A stretch of DNA of 64,000 nucleotides from Streptomyces longwoodensis (GTDB lineage: Bacteria > Actinomycetota > Actinomycetes > Streptomycetales > Streptomycetaceae), in the NCBI RefSeq assembly GCF_001514125.1, contig NZ_KQ948549.1, positions 643,232 to 707,231 on the forward strand, in the 5' to 3' direction. The notes beneath the pieces were generated by a model that saw only the letters and a list, made by a program, of their open reading frames with translations, ran no database searches and was not told where the DNA came from. Below, in pieces: positions 8,200 through 16,690 of the stretch (positions are counted from its first letter, which is position 1; each line of letters opens with the position of its first letter). The translations under genes and the position numbers were made by a program.

Positions 8200-8366
8200 C
8201 CCTGCTGGGTGCGGCAGTGCCGTCACCACGTCCCTCGGCACGATCGAGGCGCCTGCACCTCCCCGCGTTCCGCTCCGTGAAGCGCCGGTGAGGGTAGCGC
8301 GGACCTGGTAGAACGACTGTCGTATGGTTTGCGCGGCATATTCAATCAAGTGTTTGCGGGGACCAC

Positions 8367-9215
8367 GTGGCCGCTGAGAGCAGCACGCACCTCCTTGTCG
8401 AGACCCTGGCCGCGAACCGGGACACGTTCCTGGACCAGTGGATCAGGGTCGTCGGCGGCGACCTGCAGGGCAGGCTGAGCACCGCCGAACTCGGACGCGA
8501 ACTGGGCGAGCTGTACGACAGCATCCTCGCGGCGGTCACCGAGGGGGGCCTCGACGGGCGTGCCGAGCAGTTCGACGAGGCGCGCAGCCTGCTGATCGAG
8601 CTCTCGCGCAGCCGCGCCCGGCAGGGCTTCACGCCCACCGAGACCGCCCGCAGCGTCTTCGCCCTCAAGGAGGTGCTGGAGCCCGCCCTCGCCACCGACG
8701 AGCAGGGCGCACGCACCTACCTCCAGTTCGCCCGGCTGCTGGACGACCTCGCCCTGCTCACCACCGAGGCCTACATCCGCACCCGCGAGGAGATCATCTC
8801 CTCGCAGGCCGAGCAGCTCCTCGAGCTGTCCACCCCGGTCGTCAAGCTGTGGGACGGCGTGGTCGGGGTCCCCCTGGTGGGCACCCTCGACTCGGCGCGC
8901 ACCCAGGTCGTCATGGAGAAGCTGCTGCAGACGCTGGTCGACAGCGACTCCACGCACGCCATCATCGACATCACCGGCGTGCCGACCGTGGACACCCAGG
9001 TCGCGCAGCACCTGCTGAAGACCGTCGTCGCCGCCCGCATGATGGGCGCCCAGTGCATCATCTCGGGCATCCGGCCGCAGATCGCCCAGACCATCGTGGC
9101 GCTGGGCATCGAGTTCGGTGACATACCGACGAACTCGTCGCTGGCCGACGCGCTGCGCCAGGCGCTGACGGAGATCGCCCGCGATGCCGAGGACGACGTG
9201 AAGGGCCTGCTGTGA
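8367..9215 (+). CDS. rsbR: RsbR-type stressosome scaffold, STAS domain protein
   Basis: 282 aa. Residues ~8-150 are the helical RsbR N-terminal sensor domain; residues ~155-275 form the STAS domain. The conserved ITGVPTVDT motif places Thr210 where RsbRA of Bacillus has the RsbT-phosphorylated Thr205; Ser176 falls near the second site (Thr171). With RsbS it should build the ~1.8 MDa stressosome that holds the kinase RsbT until stress. GTG start with GGGG upstream. First gene of a run in which every following junction to 11027 overlaps by four bases. The N-terminal domain binds no cofactor I can recognise. Confidence 0.9.
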   Translation: MAAESSTHLLVETLAANRDTFLDQWIRVVGGDLQGRLSTAELGRELGELYDSILAAVTEGGLDGRAEQFDEARSLLIELSRSRARQGFTPTETARSVFALKEVLEPALATDEQGARTYLQFARLLDDLALLTTEAYIRTREEIISSQAEQLLELSTPVVKLWDGVVGVPLVGTLDSARTQVVMEKLLQTLVDSDSTHAIIDITGVPTVDTQVAQHLLKTVVAARMMGAQCIISGIRPQIAQTIVALGIEFGDIPTNSSLADALRQALTEIARDAEDDVKGLL

Positions 9216-9580
9216 CCGACCGCGTCCCCGTCCTGAAGATCGGCGAGATCCTCCTGGTCTCCATCCAGTTCGACCTGGAGGACCAGACGGTGCTGGACCT
9301 CCAGGAGGACCTGTCCAACCGCATCGTCGCCACCGGCGCGAAGGGCGTCGTCATCGACATCTCGGCGCTGGAGATCGTCGACTCGTTCGTCGGGCGGATG
9401 CTGGCGACCAACGCGTCGATATCCCGCATCCTCGGCGCCGAGACGATCGTCGTCGGCATGCGGCCCGCGGTGGCCATGACCCTCGTCGAGCTGGGCCTGT
9501 CCCTGAACGGTGTGCGCACCGCCATGAACCTGGAGCGCGGGCTGAAGCTGCTGCGGCGTCTCGCCGCAGGACGCGCATGA
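9212..9580 (+). CDS. rsbS: RsbS-type stressosome antagonist, STAS domain
   Basis: 122 aa, a single STAS domain. VIDISALEIVDSFVGRML contains Ser58, aligned with the RsbT-phosphorylated Ser59 of Bacillus RsbS. In the known system unphosphorylated RsbS together with RsbR captures RsbT; phosphorylation releases it. The GTG start overlaps the rsbR stop (GTGA), so production is coupled and stoichiometric. Length and motif order match the family closely. Confidence 0.92.
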   Translation: MTDRVPVLKIGEILLVSIQFDLEDQTVLDLQEDLSNRIVATGAKGVVIDISALEIVDSFVGRMLATNASISRILGAETIVVGMRPAVAMTLVELGLSLNGVRTAMNLERGLKLLRRLAAGRA

Positions 9581-9996
9581 AGGACTACGGCACAGCCGTC
9601 GCGACCGCCGAAACCGTCGAGGTCACCACCAGCAGCGACGTCGTCAACGCCCGCCAGGTGGTGCGCACCCTGGCCCAGCGCGGCGGGCTGCCGCTGGTCC
9701 ACCAGACCAAGCTGGTCACGGCGGCCAGCGAACTCGGCCGCAACATGCTGATCTACGGCGGGGGAGGCGTGGTGCGCGCGGCCCTGGTCGCCGACAGCGG
9801 CCGCTCCGGCGTCTACGTCGAGTTCCGCGACCAGGGGCCCGGCATCCCCGACATAGAGACGGCCATGCAGGACGGCTGGACGTCCGGCAGCGGCCTGGGG
9901 CTCGGACTCAGCGGCGCCAAGCGGCTCGTCGACGAGTTCGACATCGCGACCGGCGAAGGGGGCACCACCGTGCGCATTGTGAAGTGGGGTCGGTGA
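9577..9996 (+). CDS. rsbT: RsbT-type switch kinase of the stressosome
   Basis: 139 aa, a GHKL ATPase. The N box is ASELGRNMLIYG, G1 is FRDQGPGIPD, and the ATP lid/G2 is SGSGLGLGLSGAKRLVDEF, all as in RsbT. It phosphorylates RsbR and RsbS and, once freed, activates a PP2C phosphatase. In Bacillus that target is RsbU; here the phosphatases encoded at 9993 and 13142 are candidates. The ATG overlaps the rsbS stop by four bases. Confidence 0.92.
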   Translation: MKDYGTAVATAETVEVTTSSDVVNARQVVRTLAQRGGLPLVHQTKLVTAASELGRNMLIYGGGGVVRAALVADSGRSGVYVEFRDQGPGIPDIETAMQDGWTSGSGLGLGLSGAKRLVDEFDIATGEGGTTVRIVKWGR

Positions 9997-11030
9997 CCAC
10001 AGGCATCGTCGCCGAGGCCGGCGACGTCCACTGGCTGCGGGCGGACATCGCCCTGGCGGCCGCGGCCCGTCGGCAGGCCGGCCACCTGGCCCGCGCCGTC
10101 GGACTGTCCGAGGAGCGCGCCGCGCAGGTCGAGCTGTGCGTGACCGAGATGGCCACCAACCTCCTCAAGCACGCGAACGACGGCTCCCTCGCCCTGCGCG
10201 TGGTGCGCTCCCGCGGGCGCGCCGGCGTCGAGTGCCTGTCCCTGGACAACGGCCCGGGCATCGACGACGTGGGACGGGCGCTGCGCGACGGCACCTCCGG
10301 CTACGGCAGCCTCGGCATCGGCATGGGCGCCATCGGGAGGCTCGCCGACGCCTCCGGCATCCACTCCCTGCCCGGCCGCGGCACCGTGGTCTGCGCCCGC
10401 TTCTGGTCGGACGGCCGGACGGCGGAGCCGGAGACCGTCGCGACGGGCGGTCTCACCCGCCCGATCACGGGCGAGCAACTGTGCGGCGACACCTGGGCCG
10501 TCCGCTCCCTGGACGGGCCCTCCGCGGGGGCGCTGCTGCTGATGATGTGCGACGGCCTCGGACACGGGCCCCTGGCGGCCCGGGTCGGCGACCAGGCCAG
10601 GGCCGCCTTCCGTGAGAGCCGGCACATCGGCCCCGATGCCGTGCTGCGCGACGTGCACCAGGGACTGAAGGGCAGCCGCGGGGCAGCGGTCGCGATCGCG
10701 CTGGTCGACATGACCGACCAGCGCGTGCACTTCACCGGCGTCGGCAACATCACCGCGCTGCTCGTCCACGACGACCGCCGCAACGGACTGCTGTCGATGC
10801 CCGGGATCGTCGGCGCGCAGCTGCCCCGTCCCCGCACCCAGGCGACGGCGTTCCCGCCGGGTACCGCACTCGTCATGCACTCCGACGGACTCAGCGACCG
10901 GTGGAAGCCGCTCGACTTCCCCGGGCTCTTCGCACGGGACCCCTCGCTGGTCGCCGGGCAGCTGTTGAACCAGAACGCGGTGCGCAGGGACGACGCCGGG
11001 ATCCTCGTGGCCCTGCACCGGCCGTCATGA
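9993..11030 (+). CDS. RsbT-like ATPase fused to RsbX-like PP2C phosphatase
   Basis: 345 aa. Residues ~1-135 are an anti-sigma/RsbT-type ATPase (VTEMATNLLKHAND, LDNGPGIDD, GYGSLGIGMGAIGRLAD). Residues ~150-345 are a small PP2C/SpoIIE-type phosphatase (MMCDGLGHGPLAA, GVGNITALL, MHSDGLSDRW) most like RsbX, which resets the stressosome by dephosphorylating RsbR/RsbS. Joining a kinase-fold and a phosphatase on one chain allows a bidirectional switch; whether the ATPase half phosphorylates anything is unknown. The GTG at 9993 overlaps the rsbT stop (GTGA); an in-frame GTG at 9984 is an alternative. Confidence 0.86.
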   Translation: MTTGIVAEAGDVHWLRADIALAAAARRQAGHLARAVGLSEERAAQVELCVTEMATNLLKHANDGSLALRVVRSRGRAGVECLSLDNGPGIDDVGRALRDGTSGYGSLGIGMGAIGRLADASGIHSLPGRGTVVCARFWSDGRTAEPETVATGGLTRPITGEQLCGDTWAVRSLDGPSAGALLLMMCDGLGHGPLAARVGDQARAAFRESRHIGPDAVLRDVHQGLKGSRGAAVAIALVDMTDQRVHFTGVGNITALLVHDDRRNGLLSMPGIVGAQLPRPRTQATAFPPGTALVMHSDGLSDRWKPLDFPGLFARDPSLVAGQLLNQNAVRRDDAGILVALHRPS

Positions 11031-13126
11031 CACCGGGTCCTCCCGGCCACGACCTGCTCACGATCGCGCTGCGCGAGGGCGGCGACGTGATCAGGCTGCG
11101 CCGGTGCACACAGGTGGCGTGCCGCGCCGCGGGGCTGACCGGCAGCCCCCTGGTGCGGCTGACCACCGTCGTCAGCGAGGCCGGCGAGCACCTGCTGGGC
11201 ACGCCCGGGCTCAGCGCGCACCTGCGCCTGGAGGAGACCGACGCGGTCATGATGACGGTCCGTCTGCGCTGGCCCGGTGACCGCCGGCCCCCCGCGACCC
11301 TGCTGGCCGCCGCCGGCCGCCTCCTCGACGGCTCCGGACTGGGATCGTCGTCGCAGGACGGCGCCCAGGAACTGCTGCTCGCGCAGCGCACGCCCGTCCC
11401 GCCGGAGTCCCTGGGCGGCCTGGCCGCCGACGTGCGCGCCAGGCTCGCGGACGGTGACACGGCGGCCGACCTGATCGAGGCGCTGCGCACCCAGAACGGC
11501 CAGTTGCTGGCCGCCCTGGAGGAGTCGCAGCACCAGCAGGACGAACTCCAGCGGCTGAACGCGGAACTGGAGGAGACCAACGCCGGTGTGATGGCGCTCT
11601 ACGCGGAGCTGGCGGGCGAACTGGAGGAGACCAACACCGGAGTGGTCGCGCTCTACGCCGAGCTGGAGGACAAGTCCCGCCAGCTCGAACTCGCCAATGA
11701 GTACAAGACCCGCTTCTGGGCGAACGTCAGCCACGAGCTGCGCTCGCCGGTCAACTCCATCATCGCTCTGGCCCGGCTCCTGCTGGACCCGTCGGCGGAG
11801 CCCCTGAGCGACGAGCAGCAACAGCAGGTGGCGCTCGTCCAGGCCTCGGGCAGCACCCTGCTGGCCCTCGTCGACGAACTGCTCGACGTCGCCAAGGCGG
11901 AATCCGGCCGCCTGGAGCCACACCCCGTGGACGTCGACCTCCGCCCGCTGCTGCACCAGCTGCGCGGCACACTGCGGGGCACCGCCCGGCCCGGGGTGGC
12001 GCTCTCCATCCCGGACCACGTCCAGCAGGGGCCGCTCGTCACCGACGAGGTCATGCTGACCAGGATCCTGCGCAACGTCCTGTCCAACGCGCTGAAGTTC
12101 ACCCCCGCCGGCTCGGTCGCCCTGGACGTCTCCGAGGAGGGCAGCGGCGACGGCGCACGGTTCGTCTTCCGCGTCCGCGACACCGGCGTCGGTATCCCGG
12201 CGGCGGAACTGGAGCGCGTCTTCGAGGAGTTCTACCAGGTGCAGGGCCCGCACCAGCGCGGCCGGGCGGGAACCGGACTGGGGTTGCCCTACGCCCGCCG
12301 GCTCGCCGAACTGCTGGGCGGCACCCTGACGCTCGACAGCGAGGCCGGGCACGGCACGACCGTGACCTTCCGCCTCCCCGCCCGCCTGCCCTGGCCGGTA
12401 CCGCAGGACGCCACGACCGCCCCGGACGACCCGGCACACCGCCCCGCCCCGCCCAGCGCACCGGGCGGGCCGACCGGGCCGAGCGAGGCGAACCCGCCCG
12501 GCCCGCAGAGCCCCCTGCCGGGACCGAACCTGGCCGGCCCGCCTAGCCCGTCGCCCGTACCGGACCCGGTCGGCCCGCAGAGCCCGTCGCCCGTACCGGA
12601 CCCGGCCGGCCCGCAGAGCCCGTCGCCGGCACCGGACCCGCCCGTCGCGGCCGGCTCACCCGCCCCGTCTCGCCGCACCGACGGAGCCGACAGCCCCGCG
12701 GCCGGGAAACCGCCGGTCGTCGCGCACGTCGTCGTCGTGGACGACGACGAGGCCTTCCTCGCCGTCGTCGCGCCGCTGCTCCGTGGTCTCGCCGCCTCCG
12801 TCACCGTCCTGTCGGACAGCTCCCGGGCCGTCGCCACCGTCGAGAGCCAGCAGCCCGACCTCGTCCTGCTCGACCTCACCATGCCCGTCGCCGACGGCTA
12901 CCGGGTGCACCGGTCCCTGGCCGCGAACCCGCGCACCCGGCACATTCCCGTCGCCGTGCTGACGGCGCTGGAGGCGGACCAGGTGGACGGCTCCCGTCTG
13001 CCGGGGGTGCGGGCCGTGCTGAACAAGTCCCGCCTCACACCGGAGGACGTCACCGCCGTCCTCGCCGGCCTCCCGACGCCACCGGGCGCCGCGCGCCCGC
13101 ACGCGCCCCACCCCGACGACACCTAG
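11027..13126 (+). CDS. cytoplasmic hybrid histidine kinase with N-terminal degenerate ATPase domain
   Basis: 699 aa, no membrane segment. Residues ~15-110 resemble an RsbT-type ATPase with the N-box Asn lost (VVSEAGEHLLG). Residues ~145-220 are a coiled coil with an internal duplication (ELEETNAGVMALYAEL / ELEETNTGVVALYAEL). The HisKA box is FWANVSHELRSPVNS, followed by HATPase motifs (RNVLSNALKFTP, DTGVGIP, GTGLGLPYARRLAELLGG), a ~90-residue Pro-rich linker with 12-residue repeats, and a receiver domain (VVVDDDEAF, phospho-acceptor in LLDLTMP). ATGA overlap with the upstream gene. Probable partner of the receiver-phosphatase at 13142. The coiled coil hints at dimeric sensing in the cytosol. 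Confidence 0.88.
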   Translation: MTPGPPGHDLLTIALREGGDVIRLRRCTQVACRAAGLTGSPLVRLTTVVSEAGEHLLGTPGLSAHLRLEETDAVMMTVRLRWPGDRRPPATLLAAAGRLLDGSGLGSSSQDGAQELLLAQRTPVPPESLGGLAADVRARLADGDTAADLIEALRTQNGQLLAALEESQHQQDELQRLNAELEETNAGVMALYAELAGELEETNTGVVALYAELEDKSRQLELANEYKTRFWANVSHELRSPVNSIIALARLLLDPSAEPLSDEQQQQVALVQASGSTLLALVDELLDVAKAESGRLEPHPVDVDLRPLLHQLRGTLRGTARPGVALSIPDHVQQGPLVTDEVMLTRILRNVLSNALKFTPAGSVALDVSEEGSGDGARFVFRVRDTGVGIPAAELERVFEEFYQVQGPHQRGRAGTGLGLPYARRLAELLGGTLTLDSEAGHGTTVTFRLPARLPWPVPQDATTAPDDPAHRPAPPSAPGGPTGPSEANPPGPQSPLPGPNLAGPPSPSPVPDPVGPQSPSPVPDPAGPQSPSPAPDPPVAAGSPAPSRRTDGADSPAAGKPPVVAHVVVVDDDEAFLAVVAPLLRGLAASVTVLSDSSRAVATVESQQPDLVLLDLTMPVADGYRVHRSLAANPRTRHIPVAVLTALEADQVDGSRLPGVRAVLNKSRLTPEDVTAVLAGLPTPPGAARPHAPHPDDT
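12545..12640 (+). repeat. 36-bp in-frame tandem repeat in the kinase linker
   Basis: Two full copies (12545-12580, 12581-12616) and a 24-base third copy (12617-12640) encode the 12-residue unit SPSPVPDPxGPQ. It forms part of a Pro/Ser-rich flexible linker between the HATPase and receiver domains and is a likely site of length variation between strains. Confidence 0.85.
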
Positions 13127-13141
13127 GGCCGAGGAACCCCG

Positions 13142-14761
13142 ATGAACCGACCGACCGACACGGACCGCAGTCCGGCGCACATCCTGGTGGTGGACGACAC
13201 CCCCACCAACCGCTACGTCCTCGCCACGATCCTGCGGCGCGCCGGGCACCAGGTCACCGAGGCCGAGGACGGCACCCGTGCGCTCGAACTCCTCGCCGGC
13301 CCGGGACCGCTGCCCGAGCTCGCCATCATCGACGTACGCCTGCCCGACATGAGCGGGGTCGAGGTGTGCGAGCACATCAAGAACACGCCGGCCACCGCCG
13401 CCGTCCCCGTCATCAACATCTCCGCCTCCGCCATCACCGTGGACGACCGCGCCCACGGGCTCCACCGCGGGGCGGACGTCTACCTCGTCGAGCCCGTCGC
13501 CCCCGCGGAACTCCTCGCCACCGTCACCGCGACCCTGCGCTACGCCCGGGCCCGCCGCCGCGCCGAACTGCTCGCCGACCGCCTGCACCTGCTGCACCGC
13601 TTCACCCTCGCCCTGTACAGCGCCCCGGACGCGCAGACACTCGTCAAGGTGGCCGCGGAGGCGGCCGGCGCGATCTTCCGCAGCGACGTCGCCGTCTTCC
13701 TCACCACGCCGCAGGGCGGTCAGCTCGTCGCCCACAGCTGGCGGGACGGGACCGGCCCGGCGCCCTCCGGCGGACCGCAGGTCCACCCGGTCCACGGCCG
13801 CGCGGCCACCAGCGGACCCGACGACGCCCGCGACGGCCGGCCGGCAGCGGGACCCGACCTGCGCTGCGCACCGCCCGGACTCAGGGACCCGGCACGACGG
13901 CGCGTCGTCATCGGCCGCGCCAAGGCGGACCGGCAGCCGGTCGTCGTCGTCACTCCCGGGGACGCGATCACCACCCCCGAGGACGAGCAGTTGCTGACCC
14001 AGCTCACCCAGGCGGGCACCCTGGCCCTGGAGGCGCTGCGCAGCTACAGCGAGGAACACGCCCTGGCCCTCACGCTCCAGCGCAGCTTCCTGCCCGAGAG
14101 GTTGCCGCGGACGGCGCGCGCCGACCTGGCGGTGCGCTACCTGCCCGCCAGCGAACGCACCGAGATCGGGGGCGACTTCTACGAGGCCCTCATGACGCCC
14201 GCCGGGCTCGTCGTGGCCGTCGGTGACGTCGCCGGACACTCCCTCGACGCGGCCATGGTCATGGGCCAGGTGCGGCACGCCCTGCGCGCCTACGCCGCCG
14301 AGGGGCATCCGCCGCAGACCATCCTGGCCCAGCTCGACCACCTGCTGATGTCGGTGGAGCCGGGCGCCACCGTCACCCTCTGCGTCATCCTGGTCGAGGC
14401 CGACTCGTCCACCCTGCACATCGCCAACGCAGGGCACCTGCCGCCCCTGATCCGCACTCCCGACGGCGCCGCCCGCTACAGCCGTGAGCACGGCCCCCTG
14501 CTCGGGCTCGGCCTGTCCCACCCGCCCGCCCACCGGATCACCGTCGAGCCGGGATCACTCCTCATCCTCGTCACGGACGGACTCGTCGAACGCCGCCACG
14601 AGGACCTGGAACACTCCCTGCGGACCCTCGCGGCCCTGGTGGAGGAGACGGGCGCCGACCCGGAGGAGGTGTGCGGCGCGCTCCTCGACCGGCTGCTCCC
14701 GGACGGCAGCGACGACGTGGCGCTGATGGCGGTCCGCGTCAACGCGCCCCAGCAGGGGTGA
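13142..14761 (+). CDS. receiver-GAF-SpoIIE phosphatase response regulator
   Basis: 539 aa. Residues ~12-130 are a receiver (ILVVDDTPTNR, Asp64 in IIDVRLPD). At the position of the conserved Lys of the KP motif it has Glu117 (YLVEPVAP), a change seen in some other receiver families. Residues ~145-310 are GAF-like with an interrupting Pro/Arg/Gly-rich loop (~205-250). Residues ~325-535 are a PP2C/SpoIIE phosphatase (IGGDFYEAL, VGDVAGHSLDAA, NAGHLPPLI, LVTDGLVERR). Such proteins dephosphorylate anti-anti-sigma factors to free a sigma factor. It starts 15 bases after the hybrid kinase, so it is the natural output of the operon (inference). Confidence 0.9.
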   Translation: MNRPTDTDRSPAHILVVDDTPTNRYVLATILRRAGHQVTEAEDGTRALELLAGPGPLPELAIIDVRLPDMSGVEVCEHIKNTPATAAVPVINISASAITVDDRAHGLHRGADVYLVEPVAPAELLATVTATLRYARARRRAELLADRLHLLHRFTLALYSAPDAQTLVKVAAEAAGAIFRSDVAVFLTTPQGGQLVAHSWRDGTGPAPSGGPQVHPVHGRAATSGPDDARDGRPAAGPDLRCAPPGLRDPARRRVVIGRAKADRQPVVVVTPGDAITTPEDEQLLTQLTQAGTLALEALRSYSEEHALALTLQRSFLPERLPRTARADLAVRYLPASERTEIGGDFYEALMTPAGLVVAVGDVAGHSLDAAMVMGQVRHALRAYAAEGHPPQTILAQLDHLLMSVEPGATVTLCVILVEADSSTLHIANAGHLPPLIRTPDGAARYSREHGPLLGLGLSHPPAHRITVEPGSLLILVTDGLVERRHEDLEHSLRTLAALVEETGADPEEVCGALLDRLLPDGSDDVALMAVRVNAPQQG

Positions 14762-14818
14762 CGCGGCCCGGCCACATCACCACCAGCCCGCACCGTCCCC
14801 CCGCTGACCGCCGCGTGG

Positions 14819-15292
14819 TCAGTTCCAGAGCTGGTACGTCACCACCGGCCGGTACCCGGCGGGCCGCCCGTCGGGATAGACGAGGGTGAGCCGCGTGTAG
14901 TGCGGCACCCCGGGGTGCTTCGTCCAGGAGGCGGGGCGGTCCAGGCGTACCCTCACCGGGTACGAGCGGAAGGTGCCGGCCGCGCAGTACGGCTTGCAGT
15001 CGTTGACGACGTTCACGCCCCGGCCCACGGCCTTGCGCGCGTTCCACTGCGACCAGTGGAGGGAGACCAGGCGGCTGTTGCCGTCGCCGCAGGCCAGGAC
15101 GAAGTCCGCCGGACGCACCCGGGCCTTGTCGAAGCAGTCGACGAGGACGGGCAGCGGCGCCTTGCGCGCCACGGCCACCGTCCGCTCGCCGGCCGCGGCG
15201 TTGCCCGGAGGGGCGGTGGCGGCGCCCGCGAGAGCCGCCAGTGACAGTGCGGCGCAGGCCGCCAGGGTCGTCCTCGTCCTGTGTCCAGCCAT
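14819..15292 (-). CDS. secreted Cys-containing protein of unknown function
   Basis: 157 aa with a Sec signal peptide (MAGHRTRTTLAACAALSLAALAGAATA, cleavage near residue 33). The mature part has four Cys, probably in two disulfides, in the patterns VDCF, LACGDGNS and NDCKPYCAAGTF, and a Ser/Thr/Tyr-rich beta-strand C-terminus ending VTYQLWN. The CGDG...W..W...NDCxPxCAxG layout is common to small extracellular actinobacterial proteins without assigned function. It is convergent with the SpoIIE gene across 57 bp. Confidence 0.75.
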   Translation of the reverse strand: MAGHRTRTTLAACAALSLAALAGAATAPPGNAAAGERTVAVARKAPLPVLVDCFDKARVRPADFVLACGDGNSRLVSLHWSQWNARKAVGRGVNVVNDCKPYCAAGTFRSYPVRVRLDRPASWTKHPGVPHYTRLTLVYPDGRPAGYRPVVTYQLWN

Positions 15293-15395
15293 GTCGACTC
15301 CCGGTTCCGCGATCCGCCCCCGCGTGGCTCCCCTCTCGACGCTACGACCGCCACCGGGCGCGCACCACTCGCACGGACCAACGCCGGGCCGCCGG

Positions 15396-16541
15396 TCAGC
15401 CCCCCAGCGGCACCAGCTGGTCCGCCAGGCGGCGTGCCTGGGCCAGCAGGGAGCCGTAGGACGCGACGTCCTCGGGGTCGTCGGTCAGCACCCCGGGCAG
15501 CCGCACCCGCAGTTCCTCCAGCATCCGGCGCAGCTCCTCCACGACCTGTTCCAGCCGCTCGCGGTCGCCCTGCCCGAAGCGGGTGGCGCTGTACAGCCGC
15601 AGCGCTTCGGCGGTGCGGCGCAGGAACGCGGCGTAGTATCCGGCGACCGCACGCCGGGGCCACTCCTCGCGGTGGTCGCGCTCGGTCGCCTCCAGGACGG
15701 TCCGGGTGACCCCGGCGGTGTGCACGGCGGCGTAGTCCAGCACCACCAGCGCGTCGTCGTGGCCGCTGCCCTGCGCGGCGACCGTGCGGCGCCGCGGATT
15801 GACCCGGGCGCTCTCCCGGCCGTGGCCGATCGCGGCGCGCGCCTGCTCGACCAGGGATCCGAGCCGCAGCGCCCGGTCGTGCCACTCGTGGGCGTCGTCG
15901 GCGCTCCACCCGCCGCGCTCCATGCCGTCGGCGACCGCGGCCAGGATGTCGTGCGCCTCCTGGGTCGCGTCCCGCAGCGAGGCGCGCGCGTCGCGCAGGT
16001 ACAGCGGGGGCCGCACCAGCGCGTTCACCGCGATCCCCACCAGCGCCCCGAAGGCCGCCTCCCCGATCCGGGCCGCCGAGGTGGTCAGCCCGACCGGGCC
16101 GCCGGTCAGCACGAACAGCGCGCCGGTCGCCGCGTAGATGCCCTGGCTGCCGAGGCGCCGCCAGCTGCCCAGCAGCACGGCGACGGGCAGGACGAGCGCC
16201 AGTGCGACCGTCGCCGGCAGCACCAGGCCGACCAGGGTGGCCATGACCGTGCCCACGGCGATCGCGCCGAGCTGCTGGAGCCCGTGCGCGATCGAGCGGT
16301 ACACCGTCGACTCGACCAGGACGACCGCCACCCACGGCGCGACGAACGCCACCGGCGCCTGGAGCCACCATCCCGCGACCGCCCACGCCACCCACGCGGC
16401 CAGCGCCGCCTTGAGGGACTGCACCACCAGGTCCCGCTCGCGCCCGGGCCCGGCCCAGGCCCGCCGCAGGGGCCCGAGGCCCGCCTCCACCCGCCGTGCC
16501 GTCCCGTGCGCCGCCTTCCGCGCTTCGTTCATCCAACCCAT
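15396..16541 (-). CDS. FUSC family membrane protein
   Basis: 381 aa. Four to six tightly spaced helices (residues ~30-160, including APWVAVVLVESTVYRSIAHGLQQLGAIAVGTVMATLVGL) are followed by a long cytosolic helical region (~170-370) rich in Arg/Glu. This is the layout of the FUSC/aromatic acid exporter family, which is linked to efflux of aromatic acids and fusaric acid. Several starts are possible: ATG 16541 (MGWMNEAR) or ATG 16532 (MNEAR), with GGGATGGG before the latter. It is divergent from the sulfite-oxidase-like gene at 16691. Confidence 0.82.
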   Translation of the reverse strand: MGWMNEARKAAHGTARRVEAGLGPLRRAWAGPGRERDLVVQSLKAALAAWVAWAVAGWWLQAPVAFVAPWVAVVLVESTVYRSIAHGLQQLGAIAVGTVMATLVGLVLPATVALALVLPVAVLLGSWRRLGSQGIYAATGALFVLTGGPVGLTTSAARIGEAAFGALVGIAVNALVRPPLYLRDARASLRDATQEAHDILAAVADGMERGGWSADDAHEWHDRALRLGSLVEQARAAIGHGRESARVNPRRRTVAAQGSGHDDALVVLDYAAVHTAGVTRTVLEATERDHREEWPRRAVAGYYAAFLRRTAEALRLYSATRFGQGDRERLEQVVEELRRMLEELRVRLPGVLTDDPEDVASYGSLLAQARRLADQLVPLGG

Positions 16542-16690
16542 CCCGACCAAGTGCCACGGGACGGCCGACGGATGCCTGTGGGTTCGGTCCCGACTGGTGC
16601 GTCCTGCCGCGCCGCTCGACACTGGTGGCCGAGCCCCACCGGCCCCGGGGACCCGGTCCCCGGGGGTCCAGAAGAGCCGGAGATGACGTC

